Of a DNA stretch of 64,000 bases, positions 47,833-59,420 are shown piece by piece. The notes under the pieces are model-generated. The model did not search any database, was not told where the DNA came from, and saw nothing but the letters and a program-made list of their open reading frames with translations. The translations under genes were made by a program, and so were the position numbers. The stretch lies in assembly GCA_020091685.1 (NCBI GenBank), contig CM034601.1, positions 11,766,472 through 11,830,471 of the forward strand. The letters run 5' to 3'. The DNA comes from Lutjanus erythropterus. Taxonomy: Eukaryota; Chordata; Actinopteri; Lutjaniformes; Lutjanidae. The first letter of the stretch is position 1. Every line of letters begins with the position of its first letter.

Positions 47833-48540
47833 TGATTTCATGATGTGCTACATGCCTTTACCCACGCTTTGATAACAATCAGAAATACTCTGCAGCTGTA
47901 AACCCCACCCATCTGGTGTAGCCAGCAGCTTAAACAAACTACAGTTACTATTTGACCCAGATCTGGGTGGATCTGCTTCCTGAATAAACACTGTGTGCAT
48001 CTCATCAGACAGGAAATTGAATTACCTCACATTAAAAACGACCATGGAGAGGGTCACAGGCTGTTTCCTCAGGGGACACACTACCTACCTGCGTTTTTGT
48101 GGAGGAGAGGGAGAGGGGAGGACAAACTGTGGGATGCTGCTGCTGTTGCATTTGAATGTGTGCCAGAGAAATCCCTCCTCTGTGTCCTTCACCGCCTCAT
48201 TTCACTTTGTGCAAAACAGCATCACACCCTCTTTTCCTCTCTCCCTCTCCCCTCTGAGTGACACCTGATACAGCTGATATGAGCATTTGTGCACCTGACA
48301 TCCTTGCCTGTGTGTGTGAGTGGTTTTGTGTCAGTGTGCGCGTACATGCGCTTGCAGGTCCGTGTGTTTGATACGAGTTGAATCGTCCCATTTGTTCATC
48401 CGAATGACCTTAATTTTAGTGTGCCTCCTGGCTCTGTGTCTATGTTTATTGACCAGACATTTTAGATCCAAAAAAAGCTGAGCGAAGATGAATTACAGCA
48501 GTTGAGATGATCTGATGTCTGTCACAGCGGAGGTGCAGCG

Positions 48541-49302
48541 TTAAAGGAGCAATATGTAACAACTGCACATCCAGAATTGAGTACAGCAGTACAGAGCCAT
48601 AGACTGTATATTAAATAGGTTGAAATCCTTTTAAATACACAGTCTATGGTTGAAATAAGTCGTTTTGCCCTGCCCCCTCCTCCCCAGACTCAAGGAAGCT
48701 CAGGCAGGCTGCAGGAACGCTGCAGGAGCACAAAATTAAATTCTAATTGAAGGAGAAATCTGTAATATATTGGCCGTAATAAATCATAAAATGTAGCTCC
48801 CCCTGTCCCACCTTGACATTTCTATTCTGGGCTGTAAACTGTTTTTTGTCATGATAATTACGAGTTCAAATTAATGCTGAATGTTCACCAAATTAGTATG
48901 TTTGTCTGTTTATGATTCATAAGAAATAATCATACAATAAAATTATCTTGTGGAAGGAGTATGAGCAACGTGTTAATGAAGTCTGGTGGGCAGAAGGGCA
49001 GGCAGCTACTGAACGTCCAACTCCAGAGTATATTTTTGGAGCAGTCGGCTTTTGTTTTCAGGATAAGAGGCTTAACTTTACCTTGACAGACAACTGACAG
49101 TTATAAACAGCTGATCAACTTCTAGTGAAGGACTCGTCCTCGCTTGTTATTGCCAATTTATGATGTTGCATGTGTCTTGCGCTCCTGCAGTGTTCCTGCA
49201 GCCTGCCTGAGATTCCTCAAGTCTGGGGAGGAGGCTATGGCTCCTATTTGGACAGCTCTACTCTATTTTTGCATGCACAATTGCTACATATTGCTCTTTT
49301 AA
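48541..49302. mobile_element. TTAA-flanked foldback-like element, copy B
   Basis: Starts TTAAAGGAGCAATATGTAAC. The right end, reverse complemented, is TTAAAAGAGCAATATGTAGC. The inverted similarity extends inward for roughly 200 bp on each side (GAGCCATAG, CCTCCTCCCCAGACT, GGCAGGCTGCAGGAAC(G/A)CTGCAGGAGC). An internal stretch (about 48748-48790) resembles the other terminus of copy A, so this may be two copies fused head to head. Confidence 0.6.
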
Positions 49303-49394
49303 TGTGAAACGGGCAAACCAGAACAATAAAAACAATAAGTACAAGTAACAAGAATAGAAATTTCAAAGGAGGACAGAGAAGTGAGTATTTCAAT

Positions 49395-49470
49395 TTAGCA
49401 TGTTATCTCTGATTTTGTGATTTATTACAGTAAATATATTACAGGTTTCTCTTGTAAATGCTGCACATGC
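49395..49470. repeat. Terminal fragment of the same TTAA-flanked family
   Basis: GTGATTTATTACAGTAAATA then TATTACAGGTTTCTCTTGTA matches the right end of copy A. Fragment only, about 90 bp beyond copy B. Confidence 0.45.
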
Positions 49471-49989
49471 TTGATGAGACAGGAACAGATTTATTTGTGA
49501 AAACTAAAAAGTGCTTTGCAAAATGACAGTCTGGAGAAAGTAGAAGAAAATGTAGTCCTGCTTGATAACAGGCAGAGGACAATGATTTACAGACAGTGGA
49601 TGGTAGTAGATTACACATTGATCAAACACCCTCCACCCCTTTAAATATAGATTTTAGAGAAAATGTGAAGGAAGGTAATTTACTTGCCAGCCGTTCCCTT
49701 TGGATCGCTGTGAGCAAATCAATCACTGATGGAGAGATATTATCACTTACAGTAAAGTGCAACTACAGGCCTTCACTTTGAACTGAAGCTCCAGATGCCA
49801 ATTATTTTGACAGCACTTACTGGTGATGGTGAGAATTAAACATTGCCTTTAAGAAAAGATGGATGGATTGAGATTGAAATAGAACAAGTGCTGTAAATTA
49901 GAAGTTGCACACGAGTCTGAATTCTAGCATAAATCTTCTTATATAAAAGGTTCCAGTCACATGTTACACGAAGGAAACAAGGCATAGAG

Positions 49990-51052
49990 ATTTGTCCTCT
50001 TACCTGTAGTAAGAATCTAGATTGTTTTGGTGTGAGCTGCTGAGTTTTGGAGATATCAGTCGTAAAGATGTCCGCCTTCTCTTGAATATAATGGAACTAG
50101 ATGGCACTCAGCTTGTGGTGCTCAGAGTCTCATGTAGGAACTATTTTCTCTCTATCAAACTACACAGTGCAGAACAAAGTGTGGACCAGAGGTTAAAACT
50201 CAGCCAAGGAGAACATCATTAATGCTTATACTGTATCTCGCTTTATCACAAGCACAAGCCTCTCGTCCACAGATGTAAAGTAACACAGTAATGCATTAGG
50301 GTAGTTTTTTTTTTTTCTGGCAGTTTTTTTTTTAGTTATGATTAAAAAAAAAAGTTATTTGCTACTGTTAAAAGATGATGCTTGCGGCCAAGTGCCACTG
50401 CAAGATCTGCTGCCACCTGCACCTGTCACCGGAGGAGACTCAGAGGGTGACTTTTTTGCATTTGACACAAAGGACACGCTGAGATTAATTCAAGTTGAGT
50501 GTTGAGATGGATGTATTGACCAAAACTTTAAAAACACTTTAAATATATGTATATATTTAAAGATACATATATATAACTTTGGAGTAACAGAATTAGTTGG
50601 GTGAGTTTATGTGCTTATGTACCTGTTAGGTACCCCAAGTTTCTTTTTGATATACATAAAATAATTCCACTATTTTCATTGCAGTTCAATTGCAAAAGAA
50701 ATGACATGTTGTATGAACTTGTTAGTCCATATGCATTGAGCCCCAGTTCCCTCTTGAGCTTATGTTTACTTGTGGTGAAACATAATTGCTAATATTCCTC
50801 TCATTAGCTTGCAGGGTTAGGCAAGTAATGACGGTAGAGTCAATATATCTGGACAATATAAGTAACATCTGCAGTTACCTTTCTCAGTTGATAATCCTGT
50901 AATGTAACATGTCACTATTTAATGGCAATAATCTTGTAATGCAATGAGTTAATCTGAGAAAAAAAATCCTCAACACTTCTCACAACAAAGTCTGTGGATT
51001 GTCCTGTGTAGCGATGTCATGGTTCTGATTTTGGGGTGAACTGTCCCTTTAA
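49990..51052. mobile_element. Second, interrupted copy of the TTAA-flanked MITE family
   Basis: Shares TAGATTGTTTTGGTGTGAGC and GAGTTTTGGAGATATCAGTC with the 14.1 kb copy. It ends GATTTTGGGGTGAACTGTCC then CTTTAA. The terminal inverted repeat at the left end is missing. About 750 bp between 50.17 and 50.93 kb is unrelated sequence, probably an insertion of unrecognised type. Confidence 0.5.
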
Positions 51053-51119
51053 AGTGCCATAATTTTTCAGAAAACAGTTTTGGAAACTTTGTACAATTTG
51101 CAGTCATTTGGATCAAATG

Positions 51120-51402
51120 CAGGGGTCCTCAAACTTATCCATGTCAATGACCCTCATATTAGATGCACATTAGACCACAGAGCCCCACTGTGAGAGCAAT
51201 TTGCCTGTAATTTATTTTTTTTAGGTTTGAAGATAATAAGATCTTCACAGTCATCCACTGATCAAACTATGACCTTATAAATTATTCTCAATCAAGATGA
51301 CAACCCTATTTCTTCTCCTTCTATTTCTCCTTTTGCTGGGGACCCCTTACAACCCACCCAAGGACCCCACTGGTCCCCTGAGCCTCAGTTTGAAAACCAC
51401 AA
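51120..51402. mobile_element. hAT-type MITE
   Basis: Left end CAGGGGTCCTCAAACTTATC; right end reverse complement begins GTTGTGGTTTTCAAACTGAG. CAGGGGT(C/T)CTCAAACT with this inverted partner is typical for hAT non-autonomous elements. About 283 bp. No clear 8-bp target duplication remains. Confidence 0.55.
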
Positions 51403-51749
51403 CTAAAATATACTAACTTTTTTTGTGCGCTTGAATTCACTCTTTTGGGAGCTAGAAAAAATATTAATTAAAGTTTAAAACATTATACATCTTTAAAGGC
51501 ACATAACATGACTGAGTCATCATGTATAAATTATTAAATTTCTGAAAATATTTTTTATATCTAACTGGTGGCTGTTTGCCATATGATATCACAGGCTACA
51601 GCATTTTACGTCCCATTTCAACACTTTGTAACCGTCAGTGGCAGAATTGGCAGGTGAAGGTTCAATCCCCGTCCTCTCCTCTCCGAGGCGCAGTAATCAT
51701 GCATTTCTCAGAGTAGGAAGTGCTGCTTGCGGTGAACAGTGAATTGAAA

Positions 51750-52662
51750 GTACGCCATAAATATGGCGCCAAAAGAGTTTTCAAGCTGATGATAAGAGCT
51801 GATTTTTCTCTGTGTTGTCTTTTTTTTTCTGCGGGTGGGGGGGGGAGAAGAGGTTGCAAGACAAGACCCGCCTGTGCATTAGTGCAGAGCGGTGTGTGTG
51901 TGCACGTACACCGGCCAGAGGAGTGGAAGCGAGGCAAACCAGGCAGCAAGTGAAGACGAGGAGAGCGGAGCTGGATGTTTTATTTTTGAAGGAGGGACGT
52001 TGCGAAACTGGCTCGCAATCTTTTCTGACTCATCGTTTGGAAATAAAGCATCCTTTTCTTTCTTTTCTTTTTTTTTTTTTATTTTCACCCCTCCTCCTCC
52101 TCCTCCTCCTCCTCTTCTTGCTCCTCCGTCCCCTCCTCCTGTACCGCTGCTGGCACTGGAGAGGAAAACAGTCGGATTTTGACACCACGTTTGGGGCTGC
52201 TTTTTTTTTGCAAAATGCGACATGCTTTCCTGTGAGCGGTAATGTTGTGCGCACCTCGCAGCTTTGCTAACCCGTGAACAGCAGCAGCAGGACCAGCGGC
52301 ACCGCCACTCTGTTTGTTGTTGTTGACTTATAACTCCGTCTGGCTGCCACTTTTGGATTTTATTTCGGATTTGGACGCGTCCGCCAGGTCTTTGCAGAGC
52401 TGACGCGCTGTCAACACGCACCGTGAGGGGAAGGGAAGGGAAAGGGAGGGGAAGGGACAGTCCTGTCACCCCAACGTGGAGCCGGAGTCGGGGCTGTTTA
52501 GCAGCACTGCTAGCAGGGCACCGAGTGGGCAAACTGAACTAGTGCTAAACCCTCCACTGTACAACTACATGTGCCTGGCTCCCAATGATCTCCTAATCTC
52601 TGGGAATCGCCCGCCGTCCAGGACTGAGGACGCCTCTGCACCCGAAGCTGACTGCAACCAAG
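51750..52662 (+). promoter_or_regulatory. Promoter-like GC-rich block and putative first exon, possibly of jade2
   Basis: GC and CpG content rise sharply here. An E2F-type site (TGGCGCCAAAA, 51764-51774) lies at the left edge. It is followed by CTC and poly-pyrimidine tracts, a GGGAAGGGAAAGG-rich stretch and an exon-like end with donor CCAAG|GTAAAA at 52662/52663. A frame open to the donor begins at ATG 52569 (MCLAPNDLLISGNRPPSR, then 13 more codons). It has a weak start context and I do not recognise the peptide, so this may be a non-coding 5' UTR exon. In human, JADE2(+) is next after CDKN2AIPNL(-). The strand and distance fit, but no JADE coding exon was recognised downstream in this window. 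Confidence 0.45.
52091..52113. repeat. (CTC)n tract in the candidate promoter
   Basis: CTC run preceded by a poly-T/C tract from about 52051. Forms a long polypyrimidine stretch in the putative 5' region. Confidence 0.85.
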
Positions 52663-53365
52663 GTAAAAATGAAAATACCACTAATATACGGATAAAAATC
52701 TGAAAGTGGGAGTGTTGCAGGACCTCTGAAGTTGCTGCTGCAAGTGCTACACCAGTGCTAGGCTAGCAGCAGCAGCAGCAGCAGCTCTGTACGCACTTTT
52801 GCAGCGGGCTTGTCAGTCACAGTCAGCGGCAGGGAGCCTGAGCGGTGCATGTGGGTCAAGGAGGGTGTTTTATGTGTCGCAGTGAACGAAAGACGAAGAA
52901 CCGGAGCCTGTGCACGCACAGGGATGAGATTAACCGGGTAAACTTGCGCATGTTGGGCTGCAAACGTGAACGCACCCCCGGTGGGAATCAAGTGTGCGAG
53001 CGGGTAGTTGGAGAGAGTCCAAGTGTGGGTATTTTTTTGCGCGTAATTTGCAACAAATAGGGTCATTTGCAGCAGTGTGGCAAGGAATGCGAGTTGTAAC
53101 TTGCAGGAAAAGCTTGCATACACATGCACTCTTTAACGTAAAGAGGGGAGGGGGGGGGGGCATAGGGTGAGATGAAGTTGTGTGATGATGGGGTTGTGTG
53201 CACCAAACGCTCACGCTCCCTGGAGGATTTGCAGGTTCCTTCACTCCTCAGTAAAGAGAGGGAAGCAGGGGGAGCAGCGCTGGTTTTTAGGAAGGCTGAG
53301 CACGCAACCACACACATACACACATCAAGGAATTAGAGCAACTCCTCTCTGCCTCCTTCACCCTC

Positions 53366-53405
53366 TCCTCCTCCTCCTCCTCCTCCTCCTCCTCCTGCTG
53401 CTGCT
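53366..53405. repeat. (CTC)n followed by (TGC)n
   Basis: About ten CTC units, then three TGC units. Confidence 0.9.
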
Positions 53406-53933
53406 CTCTGCTGTGCAGATCTAGCTGGCTTTAGATGAGGGGGGAGTGGCTGTTGTTTACCTCCTCAAAGTCAGGGCTCTATCTGTATCCGTGACTGTGG
53501 TTGTTGTTGCATCCTCACCTGGAAACACAACAAGACAAGGACACGACATGCAGATGCTGAGAGTCATGTATGAGCAGGATTAATGGGGTGTAATGCTGCA
53601 TTTACATGGTCCTTGGATGGTCCAGTTTCTGCAGCTGGGAAGTCTTTCTTCCAATTTTGGTGTGTTCATGAGCTTTTAAGTTGAAATGTGGAAACAATGT
53701 GGATGCAGCATCAATACATTTCCTGAAACCACTGAAATATTGCTTTGCTTGACTTGTTATTAGGATTAATGCTAATAAATAACTTTTATAATCTAGGTCA
53801 CTATGCGTACAGCATGTAAAGGTTAATTTATGCCCCCTTATTGTATGAGAATAGATACCTCCGTTTCAAAACAATGTACCCATCACTGCCTACATACTTC
53901 CATTATGCTTGACATGGATGTTAAATATTACAT

Positions 53934-54190
53934 CCACTAGAGGGCGCCACTTATAGATGGTGGTAGTCTGTGTGGCCATTAACTACATTGCGACATTTGG
54001 ATGGAGTTTCCAATATTTTCAGATTTTTACAATTTCTTCTTAGTGCACTTTGAATGCTTTAAGGTCGGAAGTTGGAAATTTCAACCAGGAAATAAATGGT
54101 TACAACATGTTACCAGCGCTGCCCGCATCCTTCCATCGATCCCTCATGTGGGCATGGATGTTAAGCAGTGTATCCAGTAGAGGGCGCTGC
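53934..54190 (+). promoter_or_regulatory. Tandem pair of CTCF-like motifs in a duplicated unit
   Basis: CCACTAGAGGGCGCCAC (53934-53950) and CCAGTAGAGGGCGCTGC (54174-54190) both match the CTCF core consensus CCASYAGRKGGC. They have the same orientation and are exactly 240 bp apart. The sequence before each is also related (GACATGGATGTTAA versus GGCATGGATGTTAA), so this looks like a tandem duplication or two copies of a short repeat. Binding is inferred from motif only. Confidence 0.5.
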
Positions 54191-55069
54191 GCAGAATCAA
54201 GTTTCTGACAACAACAAACACAGCGACACTGGAAGAGATTGTAATAATGTGCGTCTTTAGAAAATGTCAAAAAGGGGCAGGTAAATAAGCCATTAAATAC
54301 ATAAAGACGTGGACAGAAAAGTCTTTTTCTTAACTAACTGACGACCATATGTCTCCGTATCGTCGTAATGTTTTGCTTAAATGAGCCTTAACGATTACAA
54401 CCATATGACAAATTATATGTTAACAAAAATTGATATGCAATATGTGCATTAATAAACAGTTATCTGTGACTATGATGTCAACAACAACTTGGCCACTCGT
54501 GTACCAAAAGTGCTGTTCACGTGAACTTTCACCACCAGGAACAAATTTTTGAGATTATTCCAACAGCTCATAAATGCAAGATAGTGCTGCATTCCAGACA
54601 ACATTGGAGGTCAGAATGTCACGGTCGAAACTCCCAACTAACCTCAAATAATTTTCAGGTGCACACTGCCAAAAATAAACAAAAAACATGGCTGAACATG
54701 ACAAATTGAGTTTAATCGGCAAGCGTGCGCACAGTTGAACTCTCAGCACTGAAGCGTCTTTAATGACAGAGGAGGGAAAACGACGTGTAAGGTAACAGAG
54801 GCCATTACACATTTTATTTTATGGCACTTAGTAACATCTGTGTTATATTTTGTCATCAATTTACCTGCAGAACAGGTTTGACTGTATGATAGTATGTGTT
54901 ATTTTAGGCTCCCATGGGTGCCTCCATTGTTGTGTGACGTCAGACAGATGCTTCGTCATCAGGACAGGGTAGATGGATTTAGTAGGAACTCTTGTCTTTG
55001 AGCGGTGTTGTTTTAAAGGTGATAGTTCAGATCCACTCTTTGGATTGTTTCAGAAATCATGGATGCTGT

Positions 55070-55225
55070 GATCTGATGAAAGGTACATACAGGATCTGGA
55101 GCAACATATGCTGCCATCCAGACAAACATGCCTTTCAGAGATGTCCCTGCCTATTTCAGCAAGACAATGCCAAGACACATTTTTGGAACTGGGGTTATAC
55201 TTTTCATAGTAGGAGGTAGGAAATG
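55070..55225 (+). mobile_element. Tc1/mariner-like transposase relic
   Basis: Codons read ERYIQDLEQHMLPSRQ (from about 55078), and in another frame CLFQQDNAKTHF (about 55155-55190). This is the region around the second catalytic Asp (FQQDNAxxH) of Tc1-like transposases. It is frameshifted and lacks terminal repeats; a short old fragment. Confidence 0.65.
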
Positions 55226-55568
55226 TTTGAGTTCTGAGTTGTCTAGACCATTACATAAGCGGCTGTTGCCTGTGGAGTGTTTTTCAGCTGTGCATTGTGG
55301 CCACCTATTCCTCCTAATTGCCTGGAGAACCTCTAAAGAATATCATGTCTGCCTATTAGTGCTGATCATTAATGAATGGAGCAGTTTATCCAGATTTCGT
55401 TTCTAATTTTTTGATGGCACATGTGAAGCTGAACTGGCTCCAGCCTTGAATCAATTAAGCTGAGATTGTCTGGGGACTTGTTAAATGTTCCCAGTTGTGA
55501 CAGCAGCGCCCCCCCCACACACCCCTCCCACCCCTCTCCTCTTTTCCCACCATCACACACATACACAC

Positions 55569-55592
55569 CATCATCATCATCATCATCATCAT
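55569..55592. repeat. (ATC)n microsatellite
   Basis: Eight ATC units. Confidence 0.9.
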
Positions 55593-55672
55593 GCACAAGC
55601 TTGAATCGTGCACACGTACCAACAACTGCACATATTCAAGCACAGATGCATGCGCCTCAAACTCTTGATAAA

Positions 55673-55677
<5 letters not shown>

Positions 55678-55738
<61 letters not shown>
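55678..55738. repeat. (CA)n microsatellite, longest in the window
   Basis: About 30 uninterrupted CA units. Confidence 0.95.
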
Positions 55739-55741
<3 letters not shown>

Positions 55742-56375
55742 CCCTCCTTCTGCTGGAGATGAGTCATGGTGTGTGGGGGCATAACAACTCTCTCTCTATC
55801 CCTCTATCCCCTTCCCTCTGTCTTTCATATCTTTCCTGATGCAGTGCTATCTTGTTTTCACTCATTCTCTCTCCCTCCTTCCCTCCCTCCTTTCCTCCCC
55901 TCCCCTCCCCCGAGACTCTCCTCTCTCGCCTAGAGACAGTGGTTGTTTACAAGCCAAGTGAACAGGGATGAGAGCTGTTTTCATTTTGCATCCGTTTTTC
56001 TGACAGCCCTCCAGCCAATCAGCCGTGTTTCCATCCCTCCGTCTCCTCATCCGCTCCATCATCTTATCCTGTCATTTATAACCTTCTTCCCTTCCCTCTC
56101 TTACATCCATCATCACGCCATCTTTCCCCACATCTCTCGATCAAGATTTTCTTTGATTTTTCCCATCATCTGACTTATGAGCGCTGCCAGGAGGGAGTGT
56201 GTGCGCGTGCGTGTGTGCATGCGTGTGTGTGTATATGTATCAACTCTCCCTGTACAACATGTCATGTGAAACTTGAGCACGCAGACCTTTTAAGCCGCTC
56301 ATGTGTACATACGCACACGTGTGTTTGGGCGGGGGAGTGTAGCGTAGCATGTGTGTGTATTTGTGTCTGCTGCGT

Positions 56376-56525
56376 TAAGCGCTGAGCTCTGATTGGCCGA
56401 GAAAGGGGGTAAGGACCCCCACGTGGTACGTTGTATCGCATTAGCAGCTACGTAGTGAGGAGGAGGAGGAGGAGGAGGAGGAGGAGGGGTGTTGTTCATG
56501 AATGGACCGCTGACGTCACGTAAAC
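56376..56525. promoter_or_regulatory. Candidate second promoter or enhancer
   Basis: A compact cluster of motifs: ATTGG (inverted CCAAT) at 56392-56396, CACGTG E-box at 56420-56425, a GGA repeat at 56456-56488 and a full palindromic CRE TGACGTCA at 56511-56518 followed by CGTAAA. It lies inside the putative first intron of the transcription unit starting near 52 kb. It could be an alternative promoter; no exon or donor was assigned to it. Confidence 0.3.
56456..56488. repeat. (GGA)n tract
   Basis: About ten GGA units, in the candidate second promoter. Confidence 0.9.
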
Positions 56526-56628
56526 TGTACCCTAGATCCCCCTCACATATACGCACACATGTATGTCCCCCTCCACATGTGTGCACTTACATATTTTTAC
56601 ACACATTGTTAAAGAGGGCTGCAGGGAG

Positions 56629-56630
<2 letters not shown>

Positions 56631-56666
<36 letters not shown>

Positions 56667-56718
56667 TCAGAAATATGTGTCAGATAAGAAGGATGGGAAC
56701 CAACTGAGCTGAAGGATT

Positions 56719-56750
<32 letters not shown>
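56631..56750. repeat. Two (TG)n microsatellites
   Basis: TG runs at 56631-56663 and 56721-56750, with 57 bp of unique sequence between. A shorter TG run lies at about 56881-56896 and another at 58591-58620. Confidence 0.9.
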
Positions 56751-56753
<3 letters not shown>

Positions 56754-57479
56754 CTGCCTGAAGGCGGGTTGGCTAGCTGTCATGTCACCAGCTCTCTGCT
56801 GAGCTCTGCTCTGCTTACTAACTAACTAACCAGCATGTTGGTCACAGGGGTATTACCACTAGTTGAGGAGGATTGCGCGAGTGTGTGTGTGTGTGTTCTT
56901 GATGGTGTGTCGCCCTGTGTGCTGTGATTATGTCAGTTGAGAATAGCCCAATATTTGATTTCCAATATCTAGATGTTTTTTTTTTATCCAATTAAGGTTG
57001 CTGAAAGTATCAAAGTATTGATACTTTTCAGTACAGTATGTTTCATAACAATGCAATACAAACATTTGATAGTAACAAAAGTAACAGAGGTGTAAAATAA
57101 AATGATGTAAGTGCTCATTCAAGAGCTCAGTTCAGACTTTAATGTTCTTTTTGTACCATCGCTGTGTGCAGGTTGTTAATTTAAGAAATGATATTTTGTG
57201 TGGCTTGGACTTTCTTTTTGCCTTGATATCAAAAGAGGTGTCAAGTATTGTTCTTTTACACTATTATTGTGTGTCGTGACAACTTTATATATTTATATAA
57301 ATACATAAATACATATTGTCTCTGTTATAATTTCTATTAGAAGTTTTTTTTCATGAAAAATGTAAACAGACAGACTAAGCAAGGAAGACGATAAATATGC
57401 AAAAAGTTTTAGTTGACTTGACTATCTTTAATAAAGGAGATTAGCTTCAAATGTTAGAAGAAGTTGAAGTGGAACCAGA

Positions 57480-58110
57480 CAGATATATCGCTATGGACCT
57501 ACCACTGCCATATCGGTCTAGGTTGGTATCAGTGAATACGTTAATATTTGCTTATATAAGAAGTTTTTTTGGCAGAACATAATGCAGATAGTTTTTATTT
57601 TCTAGTTTAATTGGCAGAATTTATGCATGATATCAGGGCTGATAAATTGATATTGGCCTATCCAGCTACATCGGTCTGTGTCAGTATTGGTGTATATTAG
57701 CCGATAAATATTGGCTGTTCTTTATTTTTTGTTGTCATAGCAATGTCAGTTAAATTTGGTTCCATCAGAGCAGTGGAACATTAAATCATCCAGCATTGAG
57801 CGCTACATCTTAGCCTGTCTCACCCTCAGGTGTGCATAAACTGCAGGTTAAATGAGCTTCTTTTTGAAATACAAAAACGCATCAAATTCTAGGTTATCTT
57901 ATCGTGTCAGCCATGAGAAGCAGATTATTGTATATTTGATCCCTTTTCTTAATTCAAGTTCCATTACTTATCTCTGTCACAAGTGTTTGATTACACACTT
58001 GAACCACATTTCATTGTAATATCAGCCAGTATATTGATATCAGATTTTATTGACTCCTGAATATTATTGGCATCGGCCCCAAAAATCCTGTATAACTCAG
58101 GCTCTAGTTG
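57480..58110. repeat. Decayed ATATCGGCC-type repeat
   Basis: ATATCGGTCTAGGTTGGTAT, CTACATCGGTCTGTGTCAGT, TATTAGCCGATAAATATTGG and ATTATTGGCATCGGCCCCAA point to a family with GATATATCGGCC palindromes. Interrupted; boundaries approximate. Confidence 0.4.
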
Positions 58111-59324
58111 GAAGTTATTTCTGTCTATTATTTTATGACTGTATGCTTTGCACACTGCAGTTCATTTTTTTCTTGGCCACTTCATAGTTTTTGTACAAAA
58201 TACCAAAATATCTTTGGTATCTTTTCTTCCAGCTGGATCTCAGTAATATAATGTTGGATCTTCGTGGTTCTCTCCTGCAGCTTGATTGATTGCTGTCAGC
58301 TTGGTTCAAAAACACCCATCAGACTGTTCAGGATCACTTCATGTTGGGAGTTACCAGCTGCTAAACCACAACAACAGTTTGGCCAGTTTAGTCAAATATT
58401 GGCTGATAAACGTCACTAAAATTATTTTGGTCTCTTCTTAGTGTCTGTTAGTTTGTTTATGTTTTGTTGTGATGTTGTGTGATTGTTCTGGCTTCCTCGT
58501 GTGCAGATTTTGTCGTGTCTTACAAGATTTTGCAACATGAAACCAGACATGTGGTGGATTACAAGCTGCAGGCATGTTTGTGTGTGTTAGCCTGTGTATG
58601 TGTGTGTGTGTGTGTGTGTGCTTTCAGTAGGTGACCCTGCTGTGGCCTAGAACCTCATTAGTGGGTTTTGAGAGTGTGTGTGCATGCTAACCTGCTGTTA
58701 AGTGGGCAGGAGATGACGTCAGACCTCTGTTTTCCTTTTTTTTCCCCTGTGCCACTGTGACTCAGCCTTGTTAGTAATAAGGATAATTGCAAAGTCCGCA
58801 CACCTGCACACATCACTGGTGTGGAGGGAAATGGTACACACAATTCACAGAATTGCAGGAATGTGCTTCATAAGTCTTCACCCTGCAAAAACACTGACTG
58901 AATAAGAGCAGTGAATGTTGTGGTACAGCAGATGGTTTTTCAGATAAAATTAATGATCCATTTTTTTTTTTGCCATAGTTCACTGTGAAGTTTGTGTTGT
59001 TACCACAAAGTTGACAGTGATATCATTAGAGCGTAACTCACCATGTTTCGTTTCCTTTATTTCATGTGTTTTCATTTCCCCACAGTAAATGAAACATTAA
59101 CCACAGCAATCGTACTGCAGGACTCTCTCTCTCTCTATATATATATTTATATATATATGTTACAGCTGTTTATAGAAGTTGTTTATTTAATGCAAATGCT
59201 GAACATTTTCTGGTTACAGCTTCCCTCATGTGAGGATTTGTTGTGGAAAATATTTTACTTGGACAAAACAATTTTAAGAAGCTAGGTTCTGGGAAATTGT
59301 GACGGTGATTTGAAAGTTTTTTTT

Positions 59325-59420
59325 CCCCCACATATATAGACTAAATAATTAATCAACTTGTCAAAAAATATCAACAGATGAATCAGTAATGGAAAAAGTT
59401 ATTAGTTGTAGTCTAAGAAT
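59325..59420. repeat. Fragment of the same MITE family
   Basis: TAATTAATCAACTTGTCAAA through GTTATTAGTTGTAGTC matches one arm. Very short. Confidence 0.3.

Noticed and set aside
51812-52532. Long overlapping frames on both strands (152 and 217 codons)
   Set aside because: Low-complexity Ser/Gly/Lys/Arg composition from CTC and polypyrimidine tracts in a promoter-like region.
52476-52703. Protein starting MEPESGLFSSTASRAP
   Set aside because: The codon at 52476 is GTG, not ATG. The first in-frame ATG is 52569 with a weak context, and the frame crosses the splice donor at 52662. Kept only as a possible exon.
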